Assembly (NCBI RefSeq): GCF_009690625.1
Contig: NZ_CP033878.1
Span: 372,001 to 436,000, forward strand
Length of the DNA: 64,000 nt
Origin: Halorhabdus sp. CBA1104
GTDB taxonomy: Archaea > Halobacteriota > Halobacteria > Halobacteriales > Haloarculaceae
Reading direction: 5' to 3'
Part shown: piece after piece, positions 47,710 through 57,092 of the stretch
Layout of the letters: each line of letters opens with the position of its first letter
Position numbering within the stretch: position 1 is the stretch's first letter
Position numbers and translations under genes: made by a program
The notes under the pieces: generated by a model
Told to the model about the DNA's origin: nothing
Seen by the model: only the letters and a program-made list of their open reading frames with translations
The model's database searches: none

Positions 47710-49583
47710 GCGACGACGAGGAGGCACCGACTAGCAACGTCTTCGTCCGTGCCCTGCGGGCGGTGACTCCCAATGTGCTTCGGCGGCGATTCGCATTGAA
47801 GTTCGCTGTCGTCCTGCTCGTGATGGCTGCCTCGGTCGGCGTTATCGGCATCGCTGCGACGCAGGGGCTGACGAATCAGGTACAGGACAACGTCGCAAAC
47901 GAATACGAAAATCTCGCCGCACAGGAGGCCGACTTGATCGCAAACGAGCTGGATCGTCACAAGTTGACGACCCAGCTCTTCTCGACGAACCCGGAGTGGG
48001 GAGCCAACAGGACCGAAGATCTGCGTCGGGATCTTCGGATCGAGCGGTCTGATCTGGATGCTGTCTCTGATATCTTGATTATCGACCGCCGGGCCACGAC
48101 GGGCGAACGCTACGTCGCCGCCGGTGCCGGGACAGAGGCAGATCAAGCTGTGACCCAAGCCGACAGAGGGTGGGTGAGCGATCTCTCGTTTCGACGAACC
48201 AGTGAGACGAGGGTCTCGGGCGTCTATCAGGTCGACGGTGAGCACGTCGTCGGTATCGTGAGTCCGGTCACCGTCTCACAGCAACGACTGCTCTTGGTGG
48301 AAGTGTCCGTCGCTGATATCGCGGCGACACTCCGTGGCGCCGAGCGTGCGGAGGGCGGATTCACCGAAGTTGTCAACGGTTCCGGGGCCGTACAGATGTC
48401 CGAGCGGTCCTCGGGGCTGTTAGCACCGTATGCGACCAACGAGCGTACGCTGGCCCCGCTCGAAAACGCAAAGCAGCTCCGTCTGGATGGCGCCCAACGC
48501 GCCGGCGCGATCTCAGACATGGCTGCCTCGACTGCGGTCATCGACGAACCGTACATCGTCGGGTACGCGCCTGTCGAAGGGGTTGACTGGTACGTCTTAT
48601 CTCACGCCCCCAAAAGTAGCGTCTTCGGCCTCGTCCAGACTGTCTCCAATTGGGGGACGATCGCCACCGTGGCTGGTGTGTTGCTCATCGCCCTCGTCGG
48701 GGCGACCCTCGGAGTGAGTACGTCTCGGTCGATCAATCGGCTCCGGGACCGTGCTGAAGCGATGGAGTCCGGGAACCTCGATGTCACGATCCACTCCAAT
48801 CGGATCGACGATATCGGTCGCCTCTACGATAGCTTCGAGAACATGCGTGATGCACTCACACGGCAGATACAGGAGGCCGAACAGGCCCAGAAGGAAGCGG
48901 AAGTGTCCCGGGCTGAGGCGATGGAACTGAGCAACTACCTTCAGGACAAAGCTGAGGAATACTCGGCCATCATGCAACGGTGCTCGAAGGGCGATCTCAC
49001 CCAACGGATGGAACCCGACGGCGAGAACGAGGCGATGGATCGCATCGCCGAGGATTTCAACGGGATGATCGACGAGTTAGAGAAGACGACCGGCCAGCTC
49101 AAACGCTTCGCCGAGGAGGTCAACGACGCGGGTGACGTGGTCCAACAATCCGCCGAAAGCGTCCGTGACGCCTCCGAACAGGTCGCCGATTCGGTCCAGA
49201 AAATCTCTGACGATGCTCACGAGGAGATGGATCGCCTCGACACGCTATCCGAAACGATGGACGAGACGATTCAGCAACTCGAAACAGTCGCTGACGACAA
49301 CGATATCGACGTTACCGCCCAGCTTGCCGCACTTCGGGACGTCGCCGAGACCGTCAACGACATCGCCGAGCTAACTGAGCAGACGATGGCCGAAGCCGAG
49401 ACCGTTGCTGGTGCGGCCGAAGAGCAGGCTGCAGAACTCAGTGAAGTCTCACAGCAGGCCGAGGACCTCACGCGCTACGCTCGGCCACTGGGTGACGTCC
49501 TCGGGAGTTTCGAAACGGAAGCTGAACACGAGTTTTACTTCCCTACTGGGCCTGGGTCGCCGTCCACTGAGGAGGAACCGTAA
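47706..49583 (+). CDS. Membrane receptor of transducer type lacking the usual signalling tip
   Basis: A 625-residue protein. Membrane helix 1 is near residues 31-52 and helix 2 near 314-337, with a Cache-like extracellular sensor between them. A HAMP domain follows (SINRLRDRAEAMESGNLDV) and a second HAMP-like unit (CSKGDLTQRMEPDGENEAMD). The rest is coiled coil ending in the C-terminal style of haloarchaeal transducers (EEQAAELSEVSQQAEDLTRY). The conserved hairpin tip that contacts CheA/CheW ([16 protein letters not shown]-type block) is absent; the transducer at 58.3 kb has it. A shortened or altered output is inferred. The next gene encodes an exported binding protein without permease, so the two may form a sensing pair. 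Confidence 0.85.
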   Translation: MSDDEEAPTSNVFVRALRAVTPNVLRRRFALKFAVVLLVMAASVGVIGIAATQGLTNQVQDNVANEYENLAAQEADLIANELDRHKLTTQLFSTNPEWGANRTEDLRRDLRIERSDLDAVSDILIIDRRATTGERYVAAGAGTEADQAVTQADRGWVSDLSFRRTSETRVSGVYQVDGEHVVGIVSPVTVSQQRLLLVEVSVADIAATLRGAERAEGGFTEVVNGSGAVQMSERSSGLLAPYATNERTLAPLENAKQLRLDGAQRAGAISDMAASTAVIDEPYIVGYAPVEGVDWYVLSHAPKSSVFGLVQTVSNWGTIATVAGVLLIALVGATLGVSTSRSINRLRDRAEAMESGNLDVTIHSNRIDDIGRLYDSFENMRDALTRQIQEAEQAQKEAEVSRAEAMELSNYLQDKAEEYSAIMQRCSKGDLTQRMEPDGENEAMDRIAEDFNGMIDELEKTTGQLKRFAEEVNDAGDVVQQSAESVRDASEQVADSVQKISDDAHEEMDRLDTLSETMDETIQQLETVADDNDIDVTAQLAALRDVAETVNDIAELTEQTMAEAETVAGAAEEQAAELSEVSQQAEDLTRYARPLGDVLGSFETEAEHEFYFPTGPGSPSTEEEP

Positions 49584-49756
49584 TCGATCGCCTTCTGTCT
49601 TTGAGAACTGCCGCTGTGCCGTTCTGGGTGTCCGAGGTTTCTTCTCCGCTGGTCTCTCTCCTATCAGACCGGCGACCAGCCTGACTGGAGTGCGGGCGAG
49701 CCTAGACGGTAAGATAACTCCAAACATTGATGTAAGCTGCCATAGGATACCTGGGC

Positions 49757-51103
49757 ATGGGGCGAGGAAACGACTCGAATGCTGCCGAGCCGTCGCGGCG
49801 CACGTTCCTTCAGGCGGCGACGGGTATCGGGGCGATCGCCACGGCGGGGTGTCTTGGCTCGCGTTCGGAGACGACGACACAGCCGGGACCGGCGGCTGGC
49901 GAGACCGTGACGGTCGGGATTACTGTGGCGACGTCGGGTGAGTATGCCGTCCAGGGTGAAGAAGAGCGTCGGGGTGCGGAACTGGCCGTCAAACACATCA
50001 ACGAGGGTGGAGGGTGGGTTGAAGAGGACTTCTTCGATGAGCTTTCGGGGGATGGCTTACTCGGGAAGACCGTCGACGTTGCCGTCCGCAACACCGCAAG
50101 CGATCCTGAGACAGCCCGTAGTGCGGCCCAGGACGCGTTCGATGCCGACCACGCGGTCATGCTTTGTGGGGGCACTGCGGGCCAGCCAGCCCTCGCTCAG
50201 GCCGATGTGGCAGCCAACAGAGAACGCATCCATATGGTCACGGGCGCCCAGATCGATGCGATCACGAGCGGGGAGTGCTCGCAGTACTCGTTTCGCGAGA
50301 TGTTCAATTCCTATTCGACGGCCAAAGTGCTCCGGGCAGAGTTAGCAGATCGTCTCGGGAGCGACGACATCTGGTTCCACCAGATCCACGCTAACAACGA
50401 CTGGGGCAGAGAGATGCAATCCCACATCCAGACCGAGCTTGCAGAGCTGGGCTGGAACTCGGCTGGGACTGCGGAAGTGATGGTTGGAACCCAAGAGTTC
50501 GGGCCAATGCTGGAGACGGTCGACCAAGAAAGTCCCGACGTGTTGTTCCTCAATCTCCCGGGGTTCGACGCTGCGACCGCTATCCCACAAGCAAAAGACA
50601 AGCTAGGCGACGACATGACGATCGTCGTCCCGCGGTTGACTCGACGCATCGCCGAAACGGCTGGCTCGAAGATCACTGGCGTCTTGGGAACGATACCGTG
50701 GGATCCCGTCATGGCTCGCTTCGATCCGACGTCGCTGTCCCGCACGTTGGTTAACGCCTACGGGAACGAATACACCGGCGAAGGCCAGTACGATGCCGTC
50801 CCGGCGGGACCGACACATCTGGCTTATTCACAGGTCATGCAGTACGCCGCGGCGGTCGAACGCGCCGGGACCTTCGATGCCGACGCCGTTAGCAGTGCGC
50901 TCACCGACCACTCCTACAACGTCGGTATGTCAGTCGAGCAGACCCTCCGAGCGTGTGACCACCAGTCGACGCGGCCGGCACCCATCGTCGAGGGACGTAT
51001 CCCTGGTCGACAGCGGTTTGGCCATTATTTCGCGTTGGATACGATCAGCACCGAGACTGCGTACGAGTGTGACACTGGTCCAGCAACTGATTGCTCGCTC
51101 TAG
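49757..51103 (+). CDS. Family 6 (Leu/Ile/Val type) solute-binding lipoprotein
   Basis: A 448-residue periplasmic-binding-type protein. It has a Tat lipobox signal (SRRTFLQAATGIGAIATAGC). The fold I sequence pattern is TVGITVATSGEYAVQGEEER, RRGAELAVKHINEGGG, then GGTAGQPALAQADVAANRER. No transporter genes are nearby. It follows the receptor gene by 173 bases on the same strand. In Halobacterium, BasB/BasT and CosB/CosT couple a binding protein to a transducer, and this may be a similar pair. Ligand unknown. Confidence 0.9.
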   Translation: MGRGNDSNAAEPSRRTFLQAATGIGAIATAGCLGSRSETTTQPGPAAGETVTVGITVATSGEYAVQGEEERRGAELAVKHINEGGGWVEEDFFDELSGDGLLGKTVDVAVRNTASDPETARSAAQDAFDADHAVMLCGGTAGQPALAQADVAANRERIHMVTGAQIDAITSGECSQYSFREMFNSYSTAKVLRAELADRLGSDDIWFHQIHANNDWGREMQSHIQTELAELGWNSAGTAEVMVGTQEFGPMLETVDQESPDVLFLNLPGFDAATAIPQAKDKLGDDMTIVVPRLTRRIAETAGSKITGVLGTIPWDPVMARFDPTSLSRTLVNAYGNEYTGEGQYDAVPAGPTHLAYSQVMQYAAAVERAGTFDADAVSSALTDHSYNVGMSVEQTLRACDHQSTRPAPIVEGRIPGRQRFGHYFALDTISTETAYECDTGPATDCSL

Positions 51104-51183
51104 GTCGCCCGCTTGCCGGTTCCAGTTTCCCTTCGCTGCCGTTTCGCCGTCACGGCTAAGAGCGTACAGCCGTCATATCCTGT

Positions 51184-51390
51184 ATGGGCGAAGACGCGAC
51201 GCTGAACGACTTTCACTCCGTGGCCGACGATCCACCGACTGATACGACGGTAGCGCCAGCGATCCAACCAGCGACGCTCACGTATGCGTATTCGCCACGC
51301 GGCGTCGAGTGTGAGGCCTGTGGCACGGTCACCCAGCGTCGATGGGCCGCCGAGGACGGTCTGGTCTGTCCCTCTTGTGTGGAGTGGTGA
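51184..51390 (+). CDS. Small zinc-ribbon-type protein
   Basis: A 68-residue protein with two Cys pairs (CEACGTVTQRRW then CPSCVEW), a CPxCG-like zinc ribbon common in haloarchaeal small proteins. The N-terminal half is acidic and unstructured. Function unknown; many such proteins affect growth or stress phenotypes. The next gene begins 3 bases after its stop. Confidence 0.78.
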   Translation: MGEDATLNDFHSVADDPPTDTTVAPAIQPATLTYAYSPRGVECEACGTVTQRRWAAEDGLVCPSCVEW

Positions 51391-51393
51391 CCT

Positions 51394-51618
51394 GTGGACC
51401 AAGGTGTTTTCCAGCCCGCTGGATCGAAGCGATACGGACGCCTCGCCTTCGTCGCGGTGGCACTCGCCGGGATCGTCGGGTTCGGCCTCGCGGATTACGC
51501 ACTCACGAGTGCAGGCTACTCGACGGCAGGCATGGTCGTCTGGGGTGGTGGCTATCTCGGCACGATCGTGCTCCTGTGGTATGGCTGGTTGCGTCCGCTG
51601 GATCTGGACGGGAACTGA
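51394..51618 (+). CDS. Small membrane protein
   Basis: A 74-residue protein with two membrane helices (LAFVAVALAGIVGFGLADYAL and MVVWGGGYLGTIVLLWYGWL). It starts with GTG at 51394, only 3 bases after the zinc-ribbon gene, so both are likely one transcript. Haloarchaeal family of unknown function. Confidence 0.72.
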   Translation: MDQGVFQPAGSKRYGRLAFVAVALAGIVGFGLADYALTSAGYSTAGMVVWGGGYLGTIVLLWYGWLRPLDLDGN

Positions 51619-51706
51619 TCTTCGGGGCCGGCATCTCGCCGCGTGGCGGCGATTCCGGTGGGTAGCGGAAGTTTAAAGGCCGTATCAGAGCCAATCACGG
51701 ACAGGA

Positions 51707-51997
51707 ATGAACGGGCTCCTACCGTTGCAGCTAATCGACAGCGTCCTGCTGCAGTACAACGTGGGGGACGTGTTGCTGTTGTTGCTCGGGCTCTCTGTGT
51801 TGGGCGCGCTCGTGGTGCGATCCCGGAAAGTGTTCTCGATGCAGGCGCTTGGGTTCGGTCTGCTGCTCGTCCTCACGCCGGGGGGTGCACTCGAACCGGG
51901 CGATGGCAGTCTGCTCGGCTCCGTTATCCAATACAAGTTCTTCGGTCTCGTCTTGTTGCTTGCTGCCCCAATGTTGTACGTGACGGCACGGCGATAA
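51707..51997 (+). CDS. Small membrane protein
   Basis: A 96-residue protein with three hydrophobic stretches (VGDVLLLLLGLSVLGALVV, MQALGFGLLLVLTPGG, FFGLVLLLAAPMLYVTARR). Typical of conserved haloarchaeal membrane proteins without known role. It is separate from the preceding pair by 88 bases and convergent with nadK. Confidence 0.72.
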   Translation: MNGLLPLQLIDSVLLQYNVGDVLLLLLGLSVLGALVVRSRKVFSMQALGFGLLLVLTPGGALEPGDGSLLGSVIQYKFFGLVLLLAAPMLYVTARR

Positions 51998-52110
51998 CCA
52001 CTCCGGCCACGTCTAGATCGCGTTCGTGGACTGCTCGTGAGTGCGTATTCTCGTTGGGCTCGATAGCCCCGGGGACGGTAGTTTCTACGCCCTGCCAACT
52101 GCAGTGCCGG

Positions 52111-52978
52111 TTATTCGAGTTTGCCCAGTGCAGTGAAGAATTCGAGGGCAGGCCCGGCAACGTGGACTGGTTGTGCGGCCCGCTGTAGTGTAATCTGTGT
52201 CGGTGGTTCGATTTCCTGGGTCGTTCGCCCGTCGCTGACCACAGAGGCACTCGTTGCGTCCTCGATCCGGATCGTGATCGTCGTGTCGTCTTCGACGACG
52301 AGAGGCGGCATCGGGCGTTCGGCAGCCATCTCGGTGACAACCCAGACGGGAACGTTGGGATGGACGAGCGGGCCGCCTTCGCTGAGATTGTAGGCCGTGC
52401 TGCCGGTTGGCGTAGCGATGAGGACACCGTCGGCGTGACCGCTGGTATACAGGGCATCGTCTGCCCGGATCGTGACGCCGACGCCGTTGCCGTGGCCACG
52501 CTGGGGGCCTTGGACGACGACTTCGTTGAGTGCGGGCGGTAACGTCCAGTCGTCACCACTGGCTTCCAACCGGGGGAGCTTCCGGGTCGCTGTCTCGCCA
52601 TCGCCTCGGAGGTCGGCGACGACGTCTTGGATCGTCTCGATGGCATCGTTCGGTGATACGGCGTTGAGAAAGCCAACCTCTCCCAGATTGACCCCCATGA
52701 TCGGCGTTCCGGCTGCCCCGCGGGCGGCGTGCAGAAAGGTCCCATCGCCGCCGATCGAGACGACGAGATCACAGCTAGCCATCTCAGCGACCGGAACGCA
52801 CTTGGGGTGTCTAGCTCCGGCGTGGCGACGCCGCCATAGGTTTCCTCGCGGTCGGTGGCGAGTGCCTCGGCAGTCACGTCGTCGACGACGATATCGATGT
52901 CACCCAGCTCCATGCGAACAGCTTCGACAAGCGAGCGGGCCCGCGGATTGTCTTTTGGCCAACGAGTCCGAGCTTCAT
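52111..52978 (-). pseudogene. nadK: NAD kinase, frameshifted twice as sequenced
   Basis: NAD kinase makes NADP from NAD with ATP. The catalytic core is intact in one frame from 52782 down: LVVSIGGDGTFLHAARGAAG with the GGDG motif, NEVVVQGP and ATPTGSTAYNLSEGG. The N-terminus lies in two other frames: MKLGLVGQ from ATG 52978, then DNPRARSLVEAVRMELGDID onward to ATPELDTP. Adding one T at 52953-52956 and one G at 52804-52807 (forward strand) joins them all. Because the encoded protein then has full family length of about 289 residues, base undercalling is likely; a true pseudogene is the alternative. Confidence 0.85.
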
Positions 52979-53097
52979 GCCATCGACTTGCCGGCCCCGA
53001 CAGATAAAATCGCCTCATATCCCTCGCGTGGCACGGATAGAGTTATTGAACCCTGGGCCTAACGATAGTTCATGGTCGCGGGCCGGAGGCGTGCTCG

Positions 53098-54087
53098 ATG
53101 AGCGAAGACGACGAGGACTGGTTCGAACAGGCCCTCTCCGAGAGCGATCGGGACGACGAAGCCGACGCTCCGATGGAGAGCCCAGCGAACGCAGAGCGTC
53201 CTGACGCTGACTCGACTGGGGAAGCGTGGCTTGGAGACGAGGCTGACAGTGAAGAAGCTGTAGCGACGGAAGCTGATGACTCGTTGTTCGACGAAGACTT
53301 CGCGAGTGCCCTGCAGTCGGCGGGCGGGCCGGGCGAAGACAGTGGTGCGGACGGCGGTGAGGACACCTTCGACGAGGAAGGCTTCGAGTCCGAGATCCCA
53401 CGGATCGATCTCGGTATCGAAGGACTCGACGAGATGATCCAGGGCGGTGTTCCCCAGCGCCATCTGATGGTCGTTATCGGCTCGCCGGGGACTGGCAAGA
53501 CCACTTTCGGACTGCAATTCCTTCAACATGGACTCGTAAACGGCGAGAATGCGGTGTTTATCACTCTCGAGCAGAGTCGTGAGAGTATCCTCGACACGGC
53601 CGACGAACGCGGCTGGGATTTCAGGCAATACGAACGAGACGAGAACCTCGCCATCGTCGATCTCGATCCGGTCGAGATGGCAAATAGCCTCAAGAACATC
53701 CGCGCGGAGTTTCCCGAACTCGTCCAGGAATTCGATGCCGACCGGCTGGTACTCGATTCCGTCTCGCTGCTTGAGATGATGTACGACAACCAGGCAAAGC
53801 GCCGGACGGAAGTGTTCGACTTTACCCGTTCGTTGAAAGAGGCTGGCGTGACAACGATGCTGACAAGCGAGGCCAACGAGGACAATCCCTATGCCTCCCG
53901 GCACGGTATTATCGAGTACTTGACTGATGCCGTGTTCGTTCTTCAGTACGTCCGTGGAGATACCCAGGAAACGCGTCTAGCTGTCGAGATCCAGAAGATC
54001 CGCAACGCCAACCACTCCCGACAGACCAAACCCTACGCCATCACCCTCGATGGTATCGACGTCTACCAGCAGGCAAGTATTTTCTAG
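53098..54087 (+). CDS. KaiC-like RecA-superfamily ATPase
   Basis: A 329-residue protein. Residues 1-95 are a very acidic low-complexity tail. The RecA core follows: IDLGIEGLDEMIQGGVPQ, Walker A GSPGTGKTTFGLQF, Walker B LVLDSVSLLEMM, and a C-terminal strand LTDAVFVLQYVRGDTQETRL. Single-domain KaiC proteins are numerous in archaea; several affect motility or signalling. Role here is unknown. It is not RadA, which has an N-terminal HhH domain absent here. Confidence 0.88.
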   Translation: MSEDDEDWFEQALSESDRDDEADAPMESPANAERPDADSTGEAWLGDEADSEEAVATEADDSLFDEDFASALQSAGGPGEDSGADGGEDTFDEEGFESEIPRIDLGIEGLDEMIQGGVPQRHLMVVIGSPGTGKTTFGLQFLQHGLVNGENAVFITLEQSRESILDTADERGWDFRQYERDENLAIVDLDPVEMANSLKNIRAEFPELVQEFDADRLVLDSVSLLEMMYDNQAKRRTEVFDFTRSLKEAGVTTMLTSEANEDNPYASRHGIIEYLTDAVFVLQYVRGDTQETRLAVEIQKIRNANHSRQTKPYAITLDGIDVYQQASIF

Positions 54088-54136
54088 GCGTCACTGTTTC
54101 CGCCTCGGATCCGATCGATCCATCCGTCGCGATCGA

Positions 54137-54235
54137 ACCGCGTAGCGGTCGGGGTAGTGAAACCGTCCCGACCGGAGACGGCGAACGCCGTCTCCTCCGC
54201 TATGTGATCCGGTTGCGGGCCATCGACCCGCAACC
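54137..54235. repeat. Three hairpins between convergent genes
   Basis: A 5-bp stem at 54137-54149 (loop GTA), a 10-bp perfect stem at 54174-54183 with 54186-54195 (2-base loop), and a 9-bp stem at 54211-54219 with 54227-54235 (7-base loop). They lie in the 261-base gap between the KaiC-like gene and deoC, which converge. No gene is seen there. They may define both transcript ends. Confidence 0.55.
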
Positions 54236-54348
54236 CGCTCGTCACAAAATGTGGGAAACGTAGCTGCGCACTCGCGATGCTCGTGCGTAGCAACCGTCTC
54301 GCTTCGCTGGGCGATGCAACGGATAGGGAACGGACCCGCTGTAGAGTA

Positions 54349-54990
54349 CTACTCTTCTCGCTGGTCTACGTATTCCTGGGCGATCTTGTCGCCACTGGAG
54401 GCACCGATGCGGTCGGCCCCGGCCTCGAACATCGCCTCGGCGTCCGCCCAGGAGCCGACGCCGCCGCTGGCCTTGACTGGGAGATACTCGCTCATGAGTT
54501 CGACGTCCGGGACGGTCGCCCCACCGCCACCGAAGCCGGTCGCCGTCTTGAGGAAGTCTGCGCCGGCCTCAGCCACGAGCTGACTGGCGCGGTGTTTCTC
54601 CTCGTCGGTCAACAGCGGTGTCTCGATGATCACTTTCACCGGCTGGGTGGTCGCTGCCACGACGGCCTCGATATCTTCCTGGACTGCATCGTCCTCGCCT
54701 GCCTTGAGTCGGCCGACGTTCACCACCATATCGAGCTCGTCGGCACCGGCTTCGACCGCATCGACTGCTTCTTGGGCCTTGACTTCGGGTGTGTTGTTCC
54801 CGTGTGGGAAGCCGATCACGGTCGCAAGTTCCACCTCGGGAGTGTACTCACTGGCCATCTCCAGATAGCACGGTGGAATACACGCGCGCAAGCCGTATTC
54901 ACTCGCCTCGTCCAGCAGTGTCCGCACGTCGTCGGGTGTCGTTTCCGGGCCGAGTACGGTGTGCTCGATCCGGGAGGGTACGTCATCCAT
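54349..54990 (-). CDS. deoC: Deoxyribose-phosphate aldolase
   Basis: A 213-residue DeoC that splits deoxyribose 5-phosphate into acetaldehyde and glyceraldehyde 3-phosphate. Markers are [26 protein letters not shown], the Schiff-base lysine in [11 protein letters not shown] and [13 protein letters not shown]. It is next to ribose-1,5-bisphosphate isomerase and opposite the phosphorylase genes, so it fits deoxynucleoside breakdown. A TTTTATATG box lies 28 bases upstream. Confidence 0.96.
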   Translation of the reverse strand: MDDVPSRIEHTVLGPETTPDDVRTLLDEASEYGLRACIPPCYLEMASEYTPEVELATVIGFPHGNNTPEVKAQEAVDAVEAGADELDMVVNVGRLKAGEDDAVQEDIEAVVAATTQPVKVIIETPLLTDEEKHRASQLVAEAGADFLKTATGFGGGGATVPDVELMSEYLPVKASGGVGSWADAEAMFEAGADRIGASSGDKIAQEYVDQREE

Positions 54991-55014
54991 ACGTTCTTAT
55001 TAAGTAGGGCTTTG

Positions 55015-55023
55015 CATATAAAA
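55015..55023 (-). promoter_or_regulatory. TATA-like box of deoC
   Basis: TTTTATATG on the reverse strand, 28 bases before the deoC ATG at 54990; a strong match to archaeal core promoters. Confidence 0.55.
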
Positions 55024-55049
55024 GACCTGTTCAGTCATCCCTCTGTGCC

Positions 55050-55997
55050 CTAGTGGCTTTCGAGCCATGGGTCTCTGGTCGAGCCGCCGTAGAGCTCTCT
55101 CATTAGCGTCACGATGCTCTCGGGTGGATACTGCCCGCGTTCCGTGACGATCGCGTCGACGTACCGCGGCGGGGTGACGTCGAACGCAGGGTTTTCGACG
55201 TCTATCTTACCGATCTGTTCGCGAGTCGGTTCGTCGAGAACTTCTCGGTCTTCGCGCATCTGGATGTCCACGCTGTGGCCAGTCAGCGAGTCCGGATGGA
55301 GGCGGAGCGTCTGGGCGGCGACGGTGACCGGCACTCCACGTTCGCGGGCGACGACAGCTAGGTCGCTCGTTCCGATCTGATTGATGACTGAGCCATCCGC
55401 GGCGATGCTATCTGCGCCCACGATGACGTGATCGGCGTCGTCGAGGTATCGCCGAGCCGCACTGTCGACGATCAGTGTGACCGTGATCCCCCATTCTTGG
55501 AGTTGCTGGGCGGCGATGTGGCCCTGTTTCCGGGGGCGAGTCTCCTTGACGATTGCCTCGATCTCCTTGTCGTCTGCCAGTGCACGCTCTATGGCCGCGA
55601 GTGCGTCCGCGGAATGGGAGTGGACCATGATCGTGTCGCCGTCCCGAAGCCGCCGCGAACCAATCTGTCCGAGCTTCTCGCGTGCGTTCTCGATGTTTTC
55701 TTGAAAGGTTCGAGCTGCGGCCGTCGTCGATTCCCGCAACTCTTCGACGGTCTCACCCTCGATACGCTGAAAGACGTAGCGGAGTGCGTTCGAGAGACTA
55801 TCGTCCTCAGGGCGTGCCCCGTGAAGAATTCTGGCAGTTTCCCGCATCGTCGCCCGGAAGGCCTCGGGGCTGTCGGCCTCTGCATCCGCCGCTTGGGCCT
55901 GTAGTGCCTGCGTCGTTTCGCGAGCGATCGTTGCGGCCCCACGGATGTCCCGGTTTTCGATCTGCGTCGACACCGAGCGGACTCGCTGGTGGGTCAT
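55050..55997 (-). CDS. Ribose-1,5-bisphosphate isomerase (eIF2B-like)
   Basis: A 315-residue protein of the eIF2B-alpha/MTNA-like superfamily. It has IRGAATIARETTQALQ, TIMVHSHSADALAAI, VIVGADSIAADGSVINQIGT and AFDVTPPRYVDAIVTERG, matching archaeal R15P isomerase more than initiation factor 2B. The enzyme turns ribose 1,5-bisphosphate into ribulose 1,5-bisphosphate in the archaeal nucleoside/pentose bisphosphate pathways. Its place among phosphorylase, deaminase and transport genes supports that role. No RuBisCO or ribose-1-phosphate kinase is in the window. Confidence 0.88.
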   Translation of the reverse strand: MTHQRVRSVSTQIENRDIRGAATIARETTQALQAQAADAEADSPEAFRATMRETARILHGARPEDDSLSNALRYVFQRIEGETVEELRESTTAAARTFQENIENAREKLGQIGSRRLRDGDTIMVHSHSADALAAIERALADDKEIEAIVKETRPRKQGHIAAQQLQEWGITVTLIVDSAARRYLDDADHVIVGADSIAADGSVINQIGTSDLAVVARERGVPVTVAAQTLRLHPDSLTGHSVDIQMREDREVLDEPTREQIGKIDVENPAFDVTPPRYVDAIVTERGQYPPESIVTLMRELYGGSTRDPWLESH

Positions 55998-56082
55998 TAC
56001 GTGACACCACTCTCGCTACCACTAAGAATCCGCCGCCTTCGTCCCGTGGGTGCGCCCGCAAACGGCGCTCGCCAGCAACGGC

Positions 56083-56089
56083 TATATGA
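56083..56089 (+). promoter_or_regulatory. TATA-like box of the purine nucleoside phosphorylase gene
   Basis: TATATGA lies about 26 bases before the ATG at 56111 and supports that start over the in-frame ATG at 56090. Confidence 0.4.
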
Positions 56090-56110
56090 TTGGCGACGAT
56101 AGCTTCCAGT

Positions 56111-56974
56111 ATGCCGATTGGATTTATCGGTGGGAGCGGTATCTACGATGCACTCCCCCTCGAGGAGACACGAACTGTCGACGTCGAGACGCCGTTTGGC
56201 GAGCCGAGCGCACCGATCACGATCGGGACGCTCGACGGGACGGGCCGAGAACTCGCGTTCGTTCCCCGCCACGGCCGGAACCACGAGTACTCGCCGACAG
56301 AGGTCCCCTATCGGGCGAATATGTACGCGCTCAAAGACCTCGGCGTTAGCCACGTTATCGCGACAAACGCGGTCGGAAGCCTTTCGACGGATATCCCGCC
56401 CCGGAGCATCGTCGTCCCGGACCAGCTGTTCGATCGTACGCGCCACCGGGAGTATTCTTTCTTCGGGGACGGGATCGTCGTCCATCAGGGGTTCGCCGAT
56501 CCGTTCTGTTCGGACCTGGCCAGCCACCTCGCCGATGCTGTCGACGAGGCCACGGACGAAACTGCGCGCCGCGGTGGCACGTACGTCTGCATCGAAGGCC
56601 CCCAGTATTCGACGCGTGCCGAGAGTGAGTTCTATCGGGCACAGGGTTGGGATGTCATCGGCATGACTGCAATCCCGGAGGCCAAACTCGCTCGTGAGGC
56701 CGAGCTGAGCTACGCGACGATCACTGGAGTGACCGACTGGGACGTCTGGAAGGACGATGCCGAAGTCACGCTCGAAGAAGTCCTCGAAAACGCGGCCAAA
56801 AACGAATCCGTCCTCAAAGAGGCCGTCCAACACGCCGTCGAGACCTTCCCGGACGGGCACTCGTGTGACTGTCACAGTGCTCTTGCCGGGACTGTCAACA
56901 CAGAACCCGAGGCCATTCCCGAAGAAACCTACCAGCGTGTCGAGCCGCTCGTCTCCGAGTACGTCGACCGCTGA
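56111..56974 (+). CDS. MTAP-type purine nucleoside phosphorylase
   Basis: A 287-residue phosphorylase of the 5'-methylthioadenosine phosphorylase family. Motifs: IGFIGGSGIYD, AFVPRHGRNHEYSP, IATNAVGSLS, CIEGPQYSTRAESEF and MTAIPEAKLARE. Where classic MTAPs have TDYDCWK this has TDWDVWK. It cleaves a purine nucleoside with phosphate to base plus ribose 1-phosphate; guanosine or MTA are likely substrates. It is divergent from the R15P isomerase gene, which could use its product after phosphorylation. Confidence 0.92.
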   Translation: MPIGFIGGSGIYDALPLEETRTVDVETPFGEPSAPITIGTLDGTGRELAFVPRHGRNHEYSPTEVPYRANMYALKDLGVSHVIATNAVGSLSTDIPPRSIVVPDQLFDRTRHREYSFFGDGIVVHQGFADPFCSDLASHLADAVDEATDETARRGGTYVCIEGPQYSTRAESEFYRAQGWDVIGMTAIPEAKLAREAELSYATITGVTDWDVWKDDAEVTLEEVLENAAKNESVLKEAVQHAVETFPDGHSCDCHSALAGTVNTEPEAIPEETYQRVEPLVSEYVDR

Positions 56975-57092
56975 CCGATTCGGAACTGCAGCGGGAGACG
57001 AGACTGTCCCCGCAGCGGACTCTTTTCGACGAGAGGCGGCAACCCGCACGATCGGACATAGTCTTTTGTCCGTCCACCGAGAATGGGAGAAC

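Noticed and set aside
51924-53018. Reverse frame of 364 codons at the nadK region as a separate gene
   Set aside because: Only its first part is NAD kinase sequence; the rest is out-of-frame translation of the nadK core. It is an effect of the frameshifts.
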